Assembly (NCBI RefSeq): GCF_025147485.1
Contig: NZ_CP102263.1
Span: 3,423,501-3,487,500, forward strand
DNA from: Bacteroides uniformis
Lineage (GTDB): Bacteria; Bacteroidota; Bacteroidia; Bacteroidales; Bacteroidaceae
Length of the DNA: 64,000 nt
Reading direction: 5' to 3'
Of the stretch, positions 8,893 through 18,191 are shown one piece after another. The translations under genes were made by a program, and so were the position numbers. The notes under the pieces were generated by a model, which saw only the letters and a list, made by a program, of their open reading frames with translations, had not been told where the DNA came from and made no database searches. Positions within the stretch are counted from its first letter, which is position 1; the number at the start of each line of letters is the position of its first letter.

Positions 8893-8927
8893 AGGGGAAA
8901 CGAGTATTGGCACTTCCCGTTTCCCCT
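8893..8927 (+). promoter_or_regulatory. Leader hairpin upstream of susC
   Basis: AGGGGAAACG (8893-8902) pairs perfectly with CGTTTCCCCT (8918-8927), leaving a 15-nt loop. It lies 45 bp before the susC ATG with no long T tract after it. It could be an mRNA-processing or stabilising stem that lets susC be expressed more strongly than the upstream genes, or an attenuator. Confidence 0.55.
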
Positions 8928-8971
8928 TAAATAAATTACTGAAACAATTTATTATTAAAATCGTAACAAAG

Positions 8972-11900
8972 ATGAGAAAAATATTTCATTTTCACCTCAT
9001 AACTTTTCTACTATTTTGCCCATTTTTGCTTTGGGCACAAGAATTTAACCTATCAGGTGTAGTAGTGGACAATACTGGTGAAACTCTTCCAGGAGTTTCC
9101 ATCGCTGTGAAGGGTACGACTCGAGGAGTTATTACGGATATGAATGGCGCTTTCCAGCTGAAAGTAAGCAAGGGGGAAACTCTTGTATTTTCCTATGTGG
9201 GCTATGATGAACAGCAAATCCTGATTACTAATCAAAAGATTCTTAACATCCGGATGGAACCGACCACCATGGGGCTGGATGAAGTGGTGGTTGTAGGTTA
9301 TGGTACCCAATCCAAGCGTACCGTAACATCCGCCATCAGCAAGGTGGATGGAGAAACATTGAAGGCAACTCCTATCAATACTGTGGGAGAAGGGCTGAAG
9401 GGTAAAATTGCGGGTGTACGCGTGTACAATGAGAACAATACTCCGGGTGCAGAGGCTACGTTCTTGATTCGTGGTGGTTCATCTATCAGTCAGAGTAATT
9501 CTCCTCTTATATTAGTTGATGGCGTAGAGCGCAGTACAGCGGGTATCAATCCCAATGACATCGAATCTATCGAAGTCTTGAAGGATGCCGCTTCTTCTGC
9601 TATTTATGGTTCGCGTGCATCGAATGGAGTTGTCCTGATTACGACAAGAAAAGGAAAAAGCGGTGCTCCTCGAGTGACGTTTGAGGCTTCCTTTGCAAAC
9701 GAGAATGTGGAGCGGATGATTGAGTATCTGGATGCTACCCAAGCTGTTACTATCATGCGCGATCGTTGGGCTTCCGGACCCAGTCCGGAAAAGTTATACC
9801 TTGACGGATATGCTTATAGTTCCGGCAATACGGATGCTTCCAAGTTTTCTACCCGTTACCTGAGGGATGGAGAGAGCATTCCGGCAGGATGGAAGTCTGT
9901 GGCTGATCCGTTGGATCCCAGTAAGACTTTGATTTTTGAAGATAATGATTGGGCCAGTACTTGTTTCAAGAATGCTCTTTGGCAAAATTATTATGTGGGG
10001 ATAGAAGGAGGTACGGAGAAATTGAGCTATGTGGGCAGTATTGGCTATATGAAAGATTCCGGTGTAGGTGTAGGCACGGCATTCGACCGTTTTAACGCCC
10101 GTACTAATGTAACTGCCAAAATCAGAGAGAACCTGACTTTCAGTAGCAACATAGATTACAGCCAGACGAATAGCGAAGAGTATGCCAGTCAGTATCAGGT
10201 GATTTCCCGTGGACTGATGACCCCGGCCGTTCAACGTAAATATTGGGTGTCTGACAATGAATGGTACGGAACCCCGACGCCAGGTCCAAACTCTTCGTCT
10301 CCGAATCCGAGCTTCTACTCGTATTTTAATGATAACAATCAGCGTACCAACCGTTTGGGGTTAGTCGGCTCTCTTGATTGGGAAGTTTTGAAAGGATGGC
10401 ATGCTGTGGGCACCGCTTCTTTGTTTACGCAAAACAGCCATGGAGATACATTCATGCGTGCCAACCCGATGAATGGAACGCGGAAGGCGACTACCAACAT
10501 GACGGATGAGCAACGGAAGAAACTGGAATTCTACACCAGCTATACAAGAACGTTTGCCGATAAACACAGCATCAGTGCGATGGTAGGATATTCCTATCAG
10601 CAATATTTGTACAAGTATGTGTATGCTGCCACTACCGGACACAGCTCCGACAAGATACCGACATTGAACGGAGGTTCTGTTTATTCCGATGCAACGTCGA
10701 CCAAGCAGGAAGATGTGAATATCGGTTATTTCGGCCGATTGAACTATGATTATCTGAAAAGATATATGTTGACTGCTACTTTCCGTGAGGACGGCTCTTC
10801 CCGTTTTGCCAAAGGCAACCAATGGGGATTCTTCCCCGGATTGTCTGTCGGATGGGTTATGAGTGATGAGCCTTTTATGCAGAATATCGGTTTTATAAGT
10901 AATTTGAAGTGGCGTGGCAGTTATGGGCAGACCGGTAACAACTCCATCGGCTATTACGATGCATTAGGATTGTATGCCATTACCACCAGTTACGATCAAA
11001 GTGCTGCGACCGTTTCTTCGGCCATGCCTAACAAGGCTCTTGAATGGGAGACTTCCACACAATTGGATTTAGGTTTTGATTTAGGCTTGTTCAAGAACCG
11101 CATCATATTGGGTATAGACTATTTCAATAAGATTACGGATAACCTGATTACTTCCAAAGTATTGCCCAATACGTCGGGATACGGTTCCATCCTTACCAAT
11201 CTTGGAAAAGTACGTTTCCGTGGTTTCGATGCTGAAATAACAACACGTAACATTGTCAAGAAGGATTTCACGTGGGAATCTAAATTCACCATTACTTACG
11301 TAAAGAACAAGGTGCTTAAACTGCCCGAAAACGGACGGGACAAGAACCGCCAGGGAGGATACTCTGTAAAAATGCAGGATGGCACGACCAAAGAATTCGG
11401 AGGTGTTGCCGAGGGTGAACCGTTGGGGCGTTTCTATGGATATAAGAAAGACTTTATCATTACAACTCCCGAGCAGGCTGCCAATGCCCGTTATGACACC
11501 TCATCCAAAGGTTGGGACTGGACCACGAAACAGAAACTGGGTGTCGGAAAAAAGACTATCGGAGACTATGAGTGGAAAGACCTGAACGGAGACGATATCA
11601 TCAACAGCAATGATATGTTCCTGCTGGGAAATACGATTCCCCATACCACCGGAGGTTTGAACAATACTTTCACTTACAAGGGCTTCACATTGAATGTCTA
11701 TCTTGATTTTGCTTTGGGGCACTCCATTTCCAATGGTTATCTGCAACGCCAGATGTGTAATTTCATGAATGGAAACACCAGCCTGCCTGCTGAAATCCTA
11801 AAATGCTGGAATGTGGGGGATGACCCGAGTAAGGCCAAGTATGCCCGTTTCTCAGGCAATGACTCCGATGAGTTGAATAAGAATTTCCGGGACAACTCCG

Positions 11901-12151
11901 ATGTTTTCACCCAGAAAGCCGATTATCTCTGTATCCGTGAAATCTCTCTGCAATATGCTCTGCCTCAGGCATTGCTGGCAAAGATTGGTCTGAAAGGGCT
12001 GGTATTGACCCTGGCCGGAAACAATCTGCATTATTTTACGGAAGTAATAGGCCTTTCTCCCGAAGTAGGTGCATCAAGTACCTATTCCGGTAGTTTCAAC
12101 ACCTATCCGCCTATCCGTAAGTTCTCTATCGGATGTAAAGTTACTTTGTGA
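8972..12151 (+). CDS. SusC/RagA-family TonB-dependent outer-membrane transporter
   Basis: The ATG at 8972 gives a proper signal peptide (RKIFHFHLITFLLFCPFLLW, cleavage after WAQ) and a 1059-residue protein; an upstream in-frame TTG at 8861 would bury it. A carboxypeptidase-like domain (about 22-105) is followed by the TonB box-like segment MGLDEVVVVGYG, the plug domain (LKGKIAGV, then LILVDGVER and AASSAIYGSRASNGVVLITTRKG) and a beta-barrel ending in the aromatic-terminated IRKFSIGCKVTL. It imports glycans or glycan fragments with the SusD partner encoded 31 bp downstream, here probably sialylated host oligosaccharides or released sialic acids. Confidence 0.95.
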   Translation: MRKIFHFHLITFLLFCPFLLWAQEFNLSGVVVDNTGETLPGVSIAVKGTTRGVITDMNGAFQLKVSKGETLVFSYVGYDEQQILITNQKILNIRMEPTTMGLDEVVVVGYGTQSKRTVTSAISKVDGETLKATPINTVGEGLKGKIAGVRVYNENNTPGAEATFLIRGGSSISQSNSPLILVDGVERSTAGINPNDIESIEVLKDAASSAIYGSRASNGVVLITTRKGKSGAPRVTFEASFANENVERMIEYLDATQAVTIMRDRWASGPSPEKLYLDGYAYSSGNTDASKFSTRYLRDGESIPAGWKSVADPLDPSKTLIFEDNDWASTCFKNALWQNYYVGIEGGTEKLSYVGSIGYMKDSGVGVGTAFDRFNARTNVTAKIRENLTFSSNIDYSQTNSEEYASQYQVISRGLMTPAVQRKYWVSDNEWYGTPTPGPNSSSPNPSFYSYFNDNNQRTNRLGLVGSLDWEVLKGWHAVGTASLFTQNSHGDTFMRANPMNGTRKATTNMTDEQRKKLEFYTSYTRTFADKHSISAMVGYSYQQYLYKYVYAATTGHSSDKIPTLNGGSVYSDATSTKQEDVNIGYFGRLNYDYLKRYMLTATFREDGSSRFAKGNQWGFFPGLSVGWVMSDEPFMQNIGFISNLKWRGSYGQTGNNSIGYYDALGLYAITTSYDQSAATVSSAMPNKALEWETSTQLDLGFDLGLFKNRIILGIDYFNKITDNLITSKVLPNTSGYGSILTNLGKVRFRGFDAEITTRNIVKKDFTWESKFTITYVKNKVLKLPENGRDKNRQGGYSVKMQDGTTKEFGGVAEGEPLGRFYGYKKDFIITTPEQAANARYDTSSKGWDWTTKQKLGVGKKTIGDYEWKDLNGDDIINSNDMFLLGNTIPHTTGGLNNTFTYKGFTLNVYLDFALGHSISNGYLQRQMCNFMNGNTSLPAEILKCWNVGDDPSKAKYARFSGNDSDELNKNFRDNSDVFTQKADYLCIREISLQYALPQALLAKIGLKGLVLTLAGNNLHYFTEVIGLSPEVGASSTYSGSFNTYPPIRKFSIGCKVTL

Positions 12152-12182
12152 TAAAAGAAGTTTAATACGAAAAATAAGAATT

Positions 12183-13676
12183 ATGAAAATAAAAATATTA
12201 TCCGGCATTCTTCTTATAAGTGGGGTCTCGTTTTTTACATCATGTCATGGAGACCTGAATGTGATACAGCCCAGCCAGTTCACCAGCTTGTCCATGTGGA
12301 CAGAGGAGAGCGATGCTACGAGTGCGGTAAATGGAGCATATACTCAATTCCGTTCCGCCTTTTCCGATTTGCTCAACATCTATGGAGAGATGCGCTCAAA
12401 CTGGTATGAGAGTGGGGCGGTAAATGATGCGTTTTTTAATAGAGTGGGTACAAACGTATTGCTGAGCGGTGATGCAGGTACAAATTGGAGTAGTATATAT
12501 ACTACCATTAATAGTGCAAATTTGATTCTGAAGCATACTCCGGAAATCTCTTTCACCAATGAAGCTACACGTAATGAGGTGATGGCCAATGCCTATTTCC
12601 TACGGGCATATTGTTACTTTACTCTGGTGCGGGTATTCGGTGACTGTCCACTACTGACTTCCGGCTTTGAGTCAGAAAAGCAGGAGGACATGTATCCCAG
12701 CCGTACGGCGGCCTCTGAAGTATATGCTCAGGTCGAAACCGATATAGAAGAAGCTTTAAGGTTGATGCCCGCTTCTTCCAAGCTTCTCCATAAGGCATCT
12801 CCGGCAGCCATCAACATGTTGCGTACTGAATATTACTTATGGAAGGCAAAGCGTCTGGGAGGAGGGAATGCGGCTCTGAGTACGGCGCAGTCTTCTGTTG
12901 ATGCGGTATTGAAAGCCGGATATGCACTTCTTCCCACGTTTGCCGATATTTTCAATTTAAGCAACGAAGCCAATTCTGAGCTTATCTGGACATTGCCCTA
13001 TATCGTCAATGAAAATGTGACTCCGGGAACATCCCCCAACTTTTTCGCCTATTATCTGGCACCTAACGGTGACAGAACCCGGCTGAGGGAAGCCGGATAT
13101 ACCGAGGATGAGGTTCCTGCCGGTTCCCATGCCCAGTATGTTGTGCCCACGCAAGCCTATTGCGATTTCCTGGCTGAGGATGCACGTGACACGCGTACGG
13201 ATGTTTCAGTACGGGTATTCGAGGATAAGTTCCTGACGGAAGAAGTACAGATTAAAAGGATGGTTGTGAAGTTCAAAGGCTCCTTTGCCAATGATACGCG
13301 TAGTTTTGACAGTGATGTCCCCGTCTATCGTTTGGCCGAAGCCTATCTTTTGAAAGCTGAAGTGGAAAATGCCTTGGGAAATACGGATGCCGCTTTGCAG
13401 AATCTGAATGTAGTGGCCAAGCGTGCTTATGGGGTAGACAACTACTACACGGCAAGGACTCAGGATGCCATAGACAATGCCATTATCAGCGAAATACTGA
13501 AAGAGTTTGTCGCAGAATCAAAAGCATGGTGGGCATACCTTCGCTTTAATAAGGAATTCGAGCTTATTGAGACCTTGAAGGGGCGTGAAGGGGAGAAGAA
13601 TGTTACCTTGTGGCCTATTGCTCCTGCTTGTCTCAATACTAATCCGAATATAACACAAACGGAAGGTTACAAATAA
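12183..13676 (+). CDS. SusD/RagB-family surface glycan-binding lipoprotein
   Basis: The start at ATG 12183 gives a lipoprotein signal (hydrophobic stretch, then FFTSC lipobox Cys at about residue 20). The 497-residue protein has the SusD N-terminus (SLSMWTEESDATSAVNGAY), the TPR-like core (AYFLRAYCYFTLVRVFGDCPLL) and the C-terminal RagB-type segment (RLAEAYLLKAEVENALGN). It forms the lid on the SusC barrel encoded just upstream and gives substrate selectivity. The pairing and spacing with susC are standard for a polysaccharide utilisation locus. Confidence 0.95.
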   Translation: MKIKILSGILLISGVSFFTSCHGDLNVIQPSQFTSLSMWTEESDATSAVNGAYTQFRSAFSDLLNIYGEMRSNWYESGAVNDAFFNRVGTNVLLSGDAGTNWSSIYTTINSANLILKHTPEISFTNEATRNEVMANAYFLRAYCYFTLVRVFGDCPLLTSGFESEKQEDMYPSRTAASEVYAQVETDIEEALRLMPASSKLLHKASPAAINMLRTEYYLWKAKRLGGGNAALSTAQSSVDAVLKAGYALLPTFADIFNLSNEANSELIWTLPYIVNENVTPGTSPNFFAYYLAPNGDRTRLREAGYTEDEVPAGSHAQYVVPTQAYCDFLAEDARDTRTDVSVRVFEDKFLTEEVQIKRMVVKFKGSFANDTRSFDSDVPVYRLAEAYLLKAEVENALGNTDAALQNLNVVAKRAYGVDNYYTARTQDAIDNAIISEILKEFVAESKAWWAYLRFNKEFELIETLKGREGEKNVTLWPIAPACLNTNPNITQTEGYK

Positions 13677-13689
13677 ATATTGGGATGAT

Positions 13690-15321
13690 ATGAGATATAA
13701 GACTATACTTTTACTGGTCTTGTCTGCTTGGGGCATCATGGCATGCCAAAATTATACGGATAAGATAGCGGTGGAGATTCGGCAACCGGTATATCCGGTG
13801 TTGACATTGAAGGAGCATAATCCGGTATTGTGTCTGCGTCTGATTAGGAACAGCGGCGTGGCATATCAGTTGGAAAAGATAAATTTCACTTTGGATGGAA
13901 CTGTCCGTTCCGGTGATGTCGTTTCCGCTTCGCTGTTCTTGGATAAGAATTGTGGGCAGGTTTGTGCAAGTGCCAAACCGGTGAACAAACAATTGAGTTT
14001 TAAGGTAGGCCGGCAGATAGAGGAAGATACACTGACATGCTGGGTGACACTCCGACTGAGGGATGATGCGGCGCAGGCTACAAGCAAGATTGAAATCTCA
14101 TGCAGCAGTGTCCAGACAGACTTGGGGCTGGTGGGCATCCGCCAGTTGCCCGCAGTAAAGCCGCTCCGTATAGGAGTGGCCCTGCGGCAGCCGGGTCAGG
14201 ACGGGGTACACACTTCCCGCATTCCCGGATTGGTGACTTCGACGAAAGGTACCTTGCTGGCCTTGTATGATGCACGCAATGAAAGAGATGACGATTTGCA
14301 GGGCGACATTGATATTGCCATCAATCGCAGTGAAGATGGAGGGCGGACTTGGCAACCCATGCAGACTGTTCTGGATATGAAAGAATGGGGCGGGCTACCT
14401 CAGAAATATAATGGAGTGAGTGATGGTTGCATCTTGTCGGATGATTTCACCGGAGACCTCTATGTCATAGGGTTATGGATGCACGGAGTCTTGGACCCCA
14501 AGACGGGCAAATGGATAGAGAATCTTACCGATACCTCGACCGTATGGAACCACCAGTGGCGTGCGCACGGTTCTCAGCCGGGATATGGTGTCAAACAAAG
14601 TTCTCAATTCCTGATTAGTAAGAGTACCGACGACGGACTTACCTGGAGTGAGCCGCGTAACATTACCCGCCAAGTAAAAAAGGAAAAATGGTGGCTGCTT
14701 GCTCCCGGACCGGGTCGTGGCATCACAATGGAAGACGGTACATTGGTATTTCCGGTAGAGGGGCGGAACGAAGACGGGCTTCAGTTCTCTACAATCATGT
14801 GGAGTAAAGACAAGGGCGAAAACTGGACCGTAGGCGAACCGGCCTACTACAATACCAACGAATGTCAGGTGGTAGAACTTTCAGACCATTCCTTGATGTT
14901 GAACATGCGTGAGCGCAGCAACCGGGGACGTCAGGAAGGTAATGGGCGGGCCATTGCCGTCACTGCCGATTTGGGAAAAACGTGGACGGAACATCCCACG
15001 TCGCGCAGAGCTCTCATTGAACCGGCTTGCCAGGCATCCTTGCTGCGCCATGATTATATTGAAGACGGAGAAGAACGTCATGTATTACTCTTTGCCAATC
15101 CTAATTCAAAAGAGCGCCGTAACAACATTACCATTAAGGTGAGTTTCGATGACGGGCAAACTTGGCCCGAGGAGTATTGGATGTTGTTGGATGAAGGTAG
15201 GGGGGCGGGGTACTCTTGCATGACTTCTATTGACGAGCATACCATAGGTATCTTTTATGAGGGGAGTCAAGCCGACATTCAGTTCCAGGCTATCCCGCTG
15301 AAAGAATTATTGAAGAAATAA
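13690..15321 (+). CDS. GH33 sialidase (exo-alpha-sialidase), lipoprotein
   Basis: A lipoprotein signal ends in IMAC (Cys19), so the enzyme is probably anchored at the outer membrane or cell surface. Residues about 25-145 form the BNR-neuraminidase N-terminal beta domain, followed by the six-bladed propeller. The catalytic hallmarks are the RIP motif (R177), an Asp-containing loop (ARNERDDDLQGD, about 195-206), EPACQ for the Glu partner, and the Tyr region GAGYSCM. At least five Asp boxes are visible (SEDGGRTW 214-221, STDDGLTW, KDKGENW, DLGKTW, FDDGQTW). The 543-residue length is normal. It would release terminal sialic acids or KDN for the transporter and lyase in the same cluster. Confidence 0.93.
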   Translation: MRYKTILLLVLSAWGIMACQNYTDKIAVEIRQPVYPVLTLKEHNPVLCLRLIRNSGVAYQLEKINFTLDGTVRSGDVVSASLFLDKNCGQVCASAKPVNKQLSFKVGRQIEEDTLTCWVTLRLRDDAAQATSKIEISCSSVQTDLGLVGIRQLPAVKPLRIGVALRQPGQDGVHTSRIPGLVTSTKGTLLALYDARNERDDDLQGDIDIAINRSEDGGRTWQPMQTVLDMKEWGGLPQKYNGVSDGCILSDDFTGDLYVIGLWMHGVLDPKTGKWIENLTDTSTVWNHQWRAHGSQPGYGVKQSSQFLISKSTDDGLTWSEPRNITRQVKKEKWWLLAPGPGRGITMEDGTLVFPVEGRNEDGLQFSTIMWSKDKGENWTVGEPAYYNTNECQVVELSDHSLMLNMRERSNRGRQEGNGRAIAVTADLGKTWTEHPTSRRALIEPACQASLLRHDYIEDGEERHVLLFANPNSKERRNNITIKVSFDDGQTWPEEYWMLLDEGRGAGYSCMTSIDEHTIGIFYEGSQADIQFQAIPLKELLKK

Positions 15322-15350
15322 AAGTATAACACCTTAAAAAATAGATAAAT

Positions 15351-16019
15351 ATGAAACGCAGTGAAATCAATCAATATATCCGCGAAGCCAAAGCATTTAT
15401 GACAAAGTACCACTTCATGCTGCCTCCATGGGCGGACTGGACTCCGGACGACTGGAAGACCAAAGGACCGGAATGTGATGATATCCGGGAAAGAGCCATG
15501 GGTTGGGACCTGACCGACTTCGGCTGGGGCGATTTCCTGAAAATCGGCCTGACGCTGGTAACCCTCCGTAATGGAAGTCTGCAGAAGAAAGACAAACCCT
15601 ATTGTGAAAAGATTATGTTTGTCCGCTGCGGACAAGTTACTCCCACCCATTTCCATTGGCTGAAAACGGAAGACATCATCAACCGGGGTGGAGGAATCCT
15701 CTGCATGCGTCTGTGGAAGGCCGACAAGGAAACTGAAATGCTGACTGAAGAACCGCTTGTCGTTTCCATCGACGGAGTCAGTACACGGGTAGCTCCCGGA
15801 GAAACGGTGCGTCTTGCTCCCGGACAAAGCATTTGTTATGAGCCTTATCTCTACCATACTTTCTGGGCCGAGGACGACCATTGTCTGGTAGGCGAAGTCT
15901 CTACAGTGAACGATGACATGAGAGACAACCGTTTCCTCACCCCCAAGGGGCGTTTCCCGCAGATAGAAGAGGATGTTCCGGCCGAACATCTGTTGTGCAA
16001 CGAATATCCCGAAGTTTAG
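15351..16019 (+). CDS. D-lyxose ketol-isomerase family protein (cupin; candidate mannose isomerase)
   Basis: The 222-residue single cupin resembles D-lyxose isomerases (EC 5.3.1.15), enzymes known to interconvert D-lyxose/D-xylulose and also D-mannose/D-fructose. Likely metal ligands are H100 and H102 (THFH), E107 (KTEDI) and H169 (YHTFWAE). There is no signal peptide, so it is cytoplasmic. It stands between the sialidase and aldose 1-epimerase genes. ManNAc cannot be ketol-isomerised because C2 carries the acetamido group, so its presence in a sialidase/lyase cluster is puzzling unless mannose is formed, as from KDN. Role in this locus is inference. Confidence 0.85.
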   Translation: MKRSEINQYIREAKAFMTKYHFMLPPWADWTPDDWKTKGPECDDIRERAMGWDLTDFGWGDFLKIGLTLVTLRNGSLQKKDKPYCEKIMFVRCGQVTPTHFHWLKTEDIINRGGGILCMRLWKADKETEMLTEEPLVVSIDGVSTRVAPGETVRLAPGQSICYEPYLYHTFWAEDDHCLVGEVSTVNDDMRDNRFLTPKGRFPQIEEDVPAEHLLCNEYPEV

Positions 16020-16024
16020 AAAGT

Positions 16025-17110
16025 ATGAAAGATAAGACCAACCTGACGGGATTGAATCCTGATAATTTCCGGTCCGTAATCAACGGAAAGGATACCGGCC
16101 TTTATATACTGCGCAATGGCAGCGGTATGGAGATGTGCGTCACGAACTACGGGGCCATCGTCTTATCCATCATGGCTCCTGATAGTCATGGTAAGTTTGA
16201 AAATGTCGTCATAGGCTTCGATACGCTGGAAGAGGCCCGCAGGCAAAGCAAGGACTATTATATAGGAGCTACTATAGGCCCCGTAGCCGGACGCATATTG
16301 CACGGCGCTTTCCGTGTAGGAGAAAAAGATTATCACTTACAGCTTAACTCTGTTTCTAATACTCTGCACAGTGGTGATAACGGTTTTCACACGGTGGTGT
16401 GGGAAGCACAGCAACCGTGTGAAAACCAACTTCTCCTCCGGCATTTCCATGCCGATGGAGAAGCCGGTTTTCCGGGCAATGTTACGGTAAGGATGATGTA
16501 TACCTTGACGGACGACAATGGGTTCCGTATAGATTATGAGGCGGAGACAGACCGCGACACCTTGTTCTGTCCCACCAATCATGCCTATTTTAACCTGGCG
16601 GGCATGGGAACTCCCACTACTTCCATTGAAGACCATCTGGTGAGGATAAACGCGGATTTCTACCTGCCTATCGACATGAATACGAACAATACCGGTGAAG
16701 TCAGGGCAGTGGGCGATACGCCTTTTGATTTCCGCGACTACCATTCCATAGGCGAACGCATCAACCGGAAAGACTTGCAGTTGCTCAACGGCCACGGTTA
16801 TGACCACTGTTTTGTCTTGAAGAAACCCGCGCTGCATGAGCTCTCTTTCGCCGCCACCTGCATCAGTCCGTCCAGTGGGCGCAGAATGGATATCTATACC
16901 ACAGAGCCGGGGCTTATCATGTACACCGGCAATTATTTGCCGGGCTTCACGGGCATGCATGGCACTGTGTATCCGCGTCGTAGCGCCGTCTGCTTTGAAA
17001 CCCAGTGCTTTCCCGATACACCGAACAATCCGCATTTCCCCTCCATCGTATTACGTGAAGGAGACCTTTATAAACAGACATGTATTTATCAATTCAGTAC
17101 GCAACCATGA
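16025..17110 (+). CDS. Aldose 1-epimerase (mutarotase, GalM family)
   Basis: ATG 16025 is 5 bp after the previous stop codon; an upstream in-frame TTG would overlap the isomerase gene. The 361-residue protein has the GalM features: NTLHSGDNGFHTVVWEA, the catalytic His in CPTNHAYFNL, substrate Asp in YDHCFVL, and the catalytic Glu in VCFETQCFPDTPN. It interconverts alpha and beta anomers of aldoses in the cytoplasm (no signal peptide). Next to a D-lyxose/mannose-type isomerase it would feed the correct anomer of the aldose released by the lyase. Its stop codon overlaps the next start (ATGA at 17107-17110), so the two are translationally coupled. Confidence 0.92.
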   Translation: MKDKTNLTGLNPDNFRSVINGKDTGLYILRNGSGMEMCVTNYGAIVLSIMAPDSHGKFENVVIGFDTLEEARRQSKDYYIGATIGPVAGRILHGAFRVGEKDYHLQLNSVSNTLHSGDNGFHTVVWEAQQPCENQLLLRHFHADGEAGFPGNVTVRMMYTLTDDNGFRIDYEAETDRDTLFCPTNHAYFNLAGMGTPTTSIEDHLVRINADFYLPIDMNTNNTGEVRAVGDTPFDFRDYHSIGERINRKDLQLLNGHGYDHCFVLKKPALHELSFAATCISPSSGRRMDIYTTEPGLIMYTGNYLPGFTGMHGTVYPRRSAVCFETQCFPDTPNNPHFPSIVLREGDLYKQTCIYQFSTQP

Positions 17111-18186
17111 AAAACAGAATCATTCTTTGTTTGGGATGCCTGCTGGCATTCCTCCAGCTCCGGGCACAAGTCAATACCAACCAGCAGCATTTGTGCAATC
17201 CTAATTCTTTTTCCATCGTCCTGCTGGGCGACCCGCAAAACTACGTGAAGTATGACTATAACCAGCCGGTTTTTGAGCTGATGACGGCGTGGACCGCTCA
17301 TCATATAGACTCCCTCCGTGTAAAGGCGGTGCTTTGTACGGGCGACTTGGTAGACCAGAATGAATGTATTCTACCTCCCTTCCCGCGTTTCGGGAATCTT
17401 ACGAGCCGGGAGCAGTGGACATTTGTGTCGCGGGCTTTCGGGCGGTTGGACAACAAGGTCCCTTATCTCATTTCTACCGGAAACCATGATTACGGCTACA
17501 CCCGTTCGGAGAACTCGATGACCCGTTTCCCGGAATATTTCCCGATAGAGCGCAACAGCCTATGGAGAAAGACCATCGTGGCCGCCACCAATAACAGAAA
17601 CGGCCTGCCTACGCTGGAGAATGCCGCCATGGAGATAACGGACGAGCATTGGGGGAGGATTTTGATTATTGCCGTTGAATTTGCCCCGCGCGACGAGGTC
17701 TTGTCATGGGCCAGGGAGCTGGTGGCTGCCCCGCGCTTCAAGGACCATACGGTGATTCTCATCACCCATTCCTACCTTACCGGCTTCGACAGCAAGCGCA
17801 TCACCAAAGAAGGCTATAAGATAACCCCGTCCAATACGGGCGAAGGCATCTGGCAGAAGCTGGTGCAACCTTCCGCCAACATCCGTCTTGTGTTGTGCGG
17901 ACACTATGCCACTCCGAATGAACGGTTGGACTATACCACGGGATTCCGTACCGACAAGAATGCAGCCGGACACGATGTGCACCAGATGATGTTCAACTGC
18001 CAGGCGTTGGGTGGCGGCATGAGTGGAAACGGGGGAGACGGCTGGCTGCGTCTGCTCGAATTCCTGCCCGACGGACATACGGTGCAGGTCAGGACCTATT
18101 CTCCGCTTTTCGGCTTTTCTCCTCAAACCAAGGACAAGGCATGGCGTACGGAATCTTATGACCAGTTTCAATTCACGATAAAATAA
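17107..18186 (+). CDS. Secreted calcineurin-like metallophosphoesterase
   Basis: Starting at ATG 17107, in ATGA overlap with the preceding gene, the 359-residue protein has a signal peptide (RIILCLGCLLAFLQLRAQ). Two-metal phosphoesterase motifs follow in order: GDPQ (D of motif I, about residue 40), TGDLVDQNE, STGNHDYG, the late His motif LITHSY, and LCGHYA. It should act in the periplasm or at the surface. Phosphoesterases are not a standard part of sialic acid loci; it might remove a phosphate or phosphodiester substituent from the glycan, but the substrate is unknown. Confidence 0.87.
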   Translation: MKNRIILCLGCLLAFLQLRAQVNTNQQHLCNPNSFSIVLLGDPQNYVKYDYNQPVFELMTAWTAHHIDSLRVKAVLCTGDLVDQNECILPPFPRFGNLTSREQWTFVSRAFGRLDNKVPYLISTGNHDYGYTRSENSMTRFPEYFPIERNSLWRKTIVAATNNRNGLPTLENAAMEITDEHWGRILIIAVEFAPRDEVLSWARELVAAPRFKDHTVILITHSYLTGFDSKRITKEGYKITPSNTGEGIWQKLVQPSANIRLVLCGHYATPNERLDYTTGFRTDKNAAGHDVHQMMFNCQALGGGMSGNGGDGWLRLLEFLPDGHTVQVRTYSPLFGFSPQTKDKAWRTESYDQFQFTIK

Positions 18187-18191
18187 AAAAT

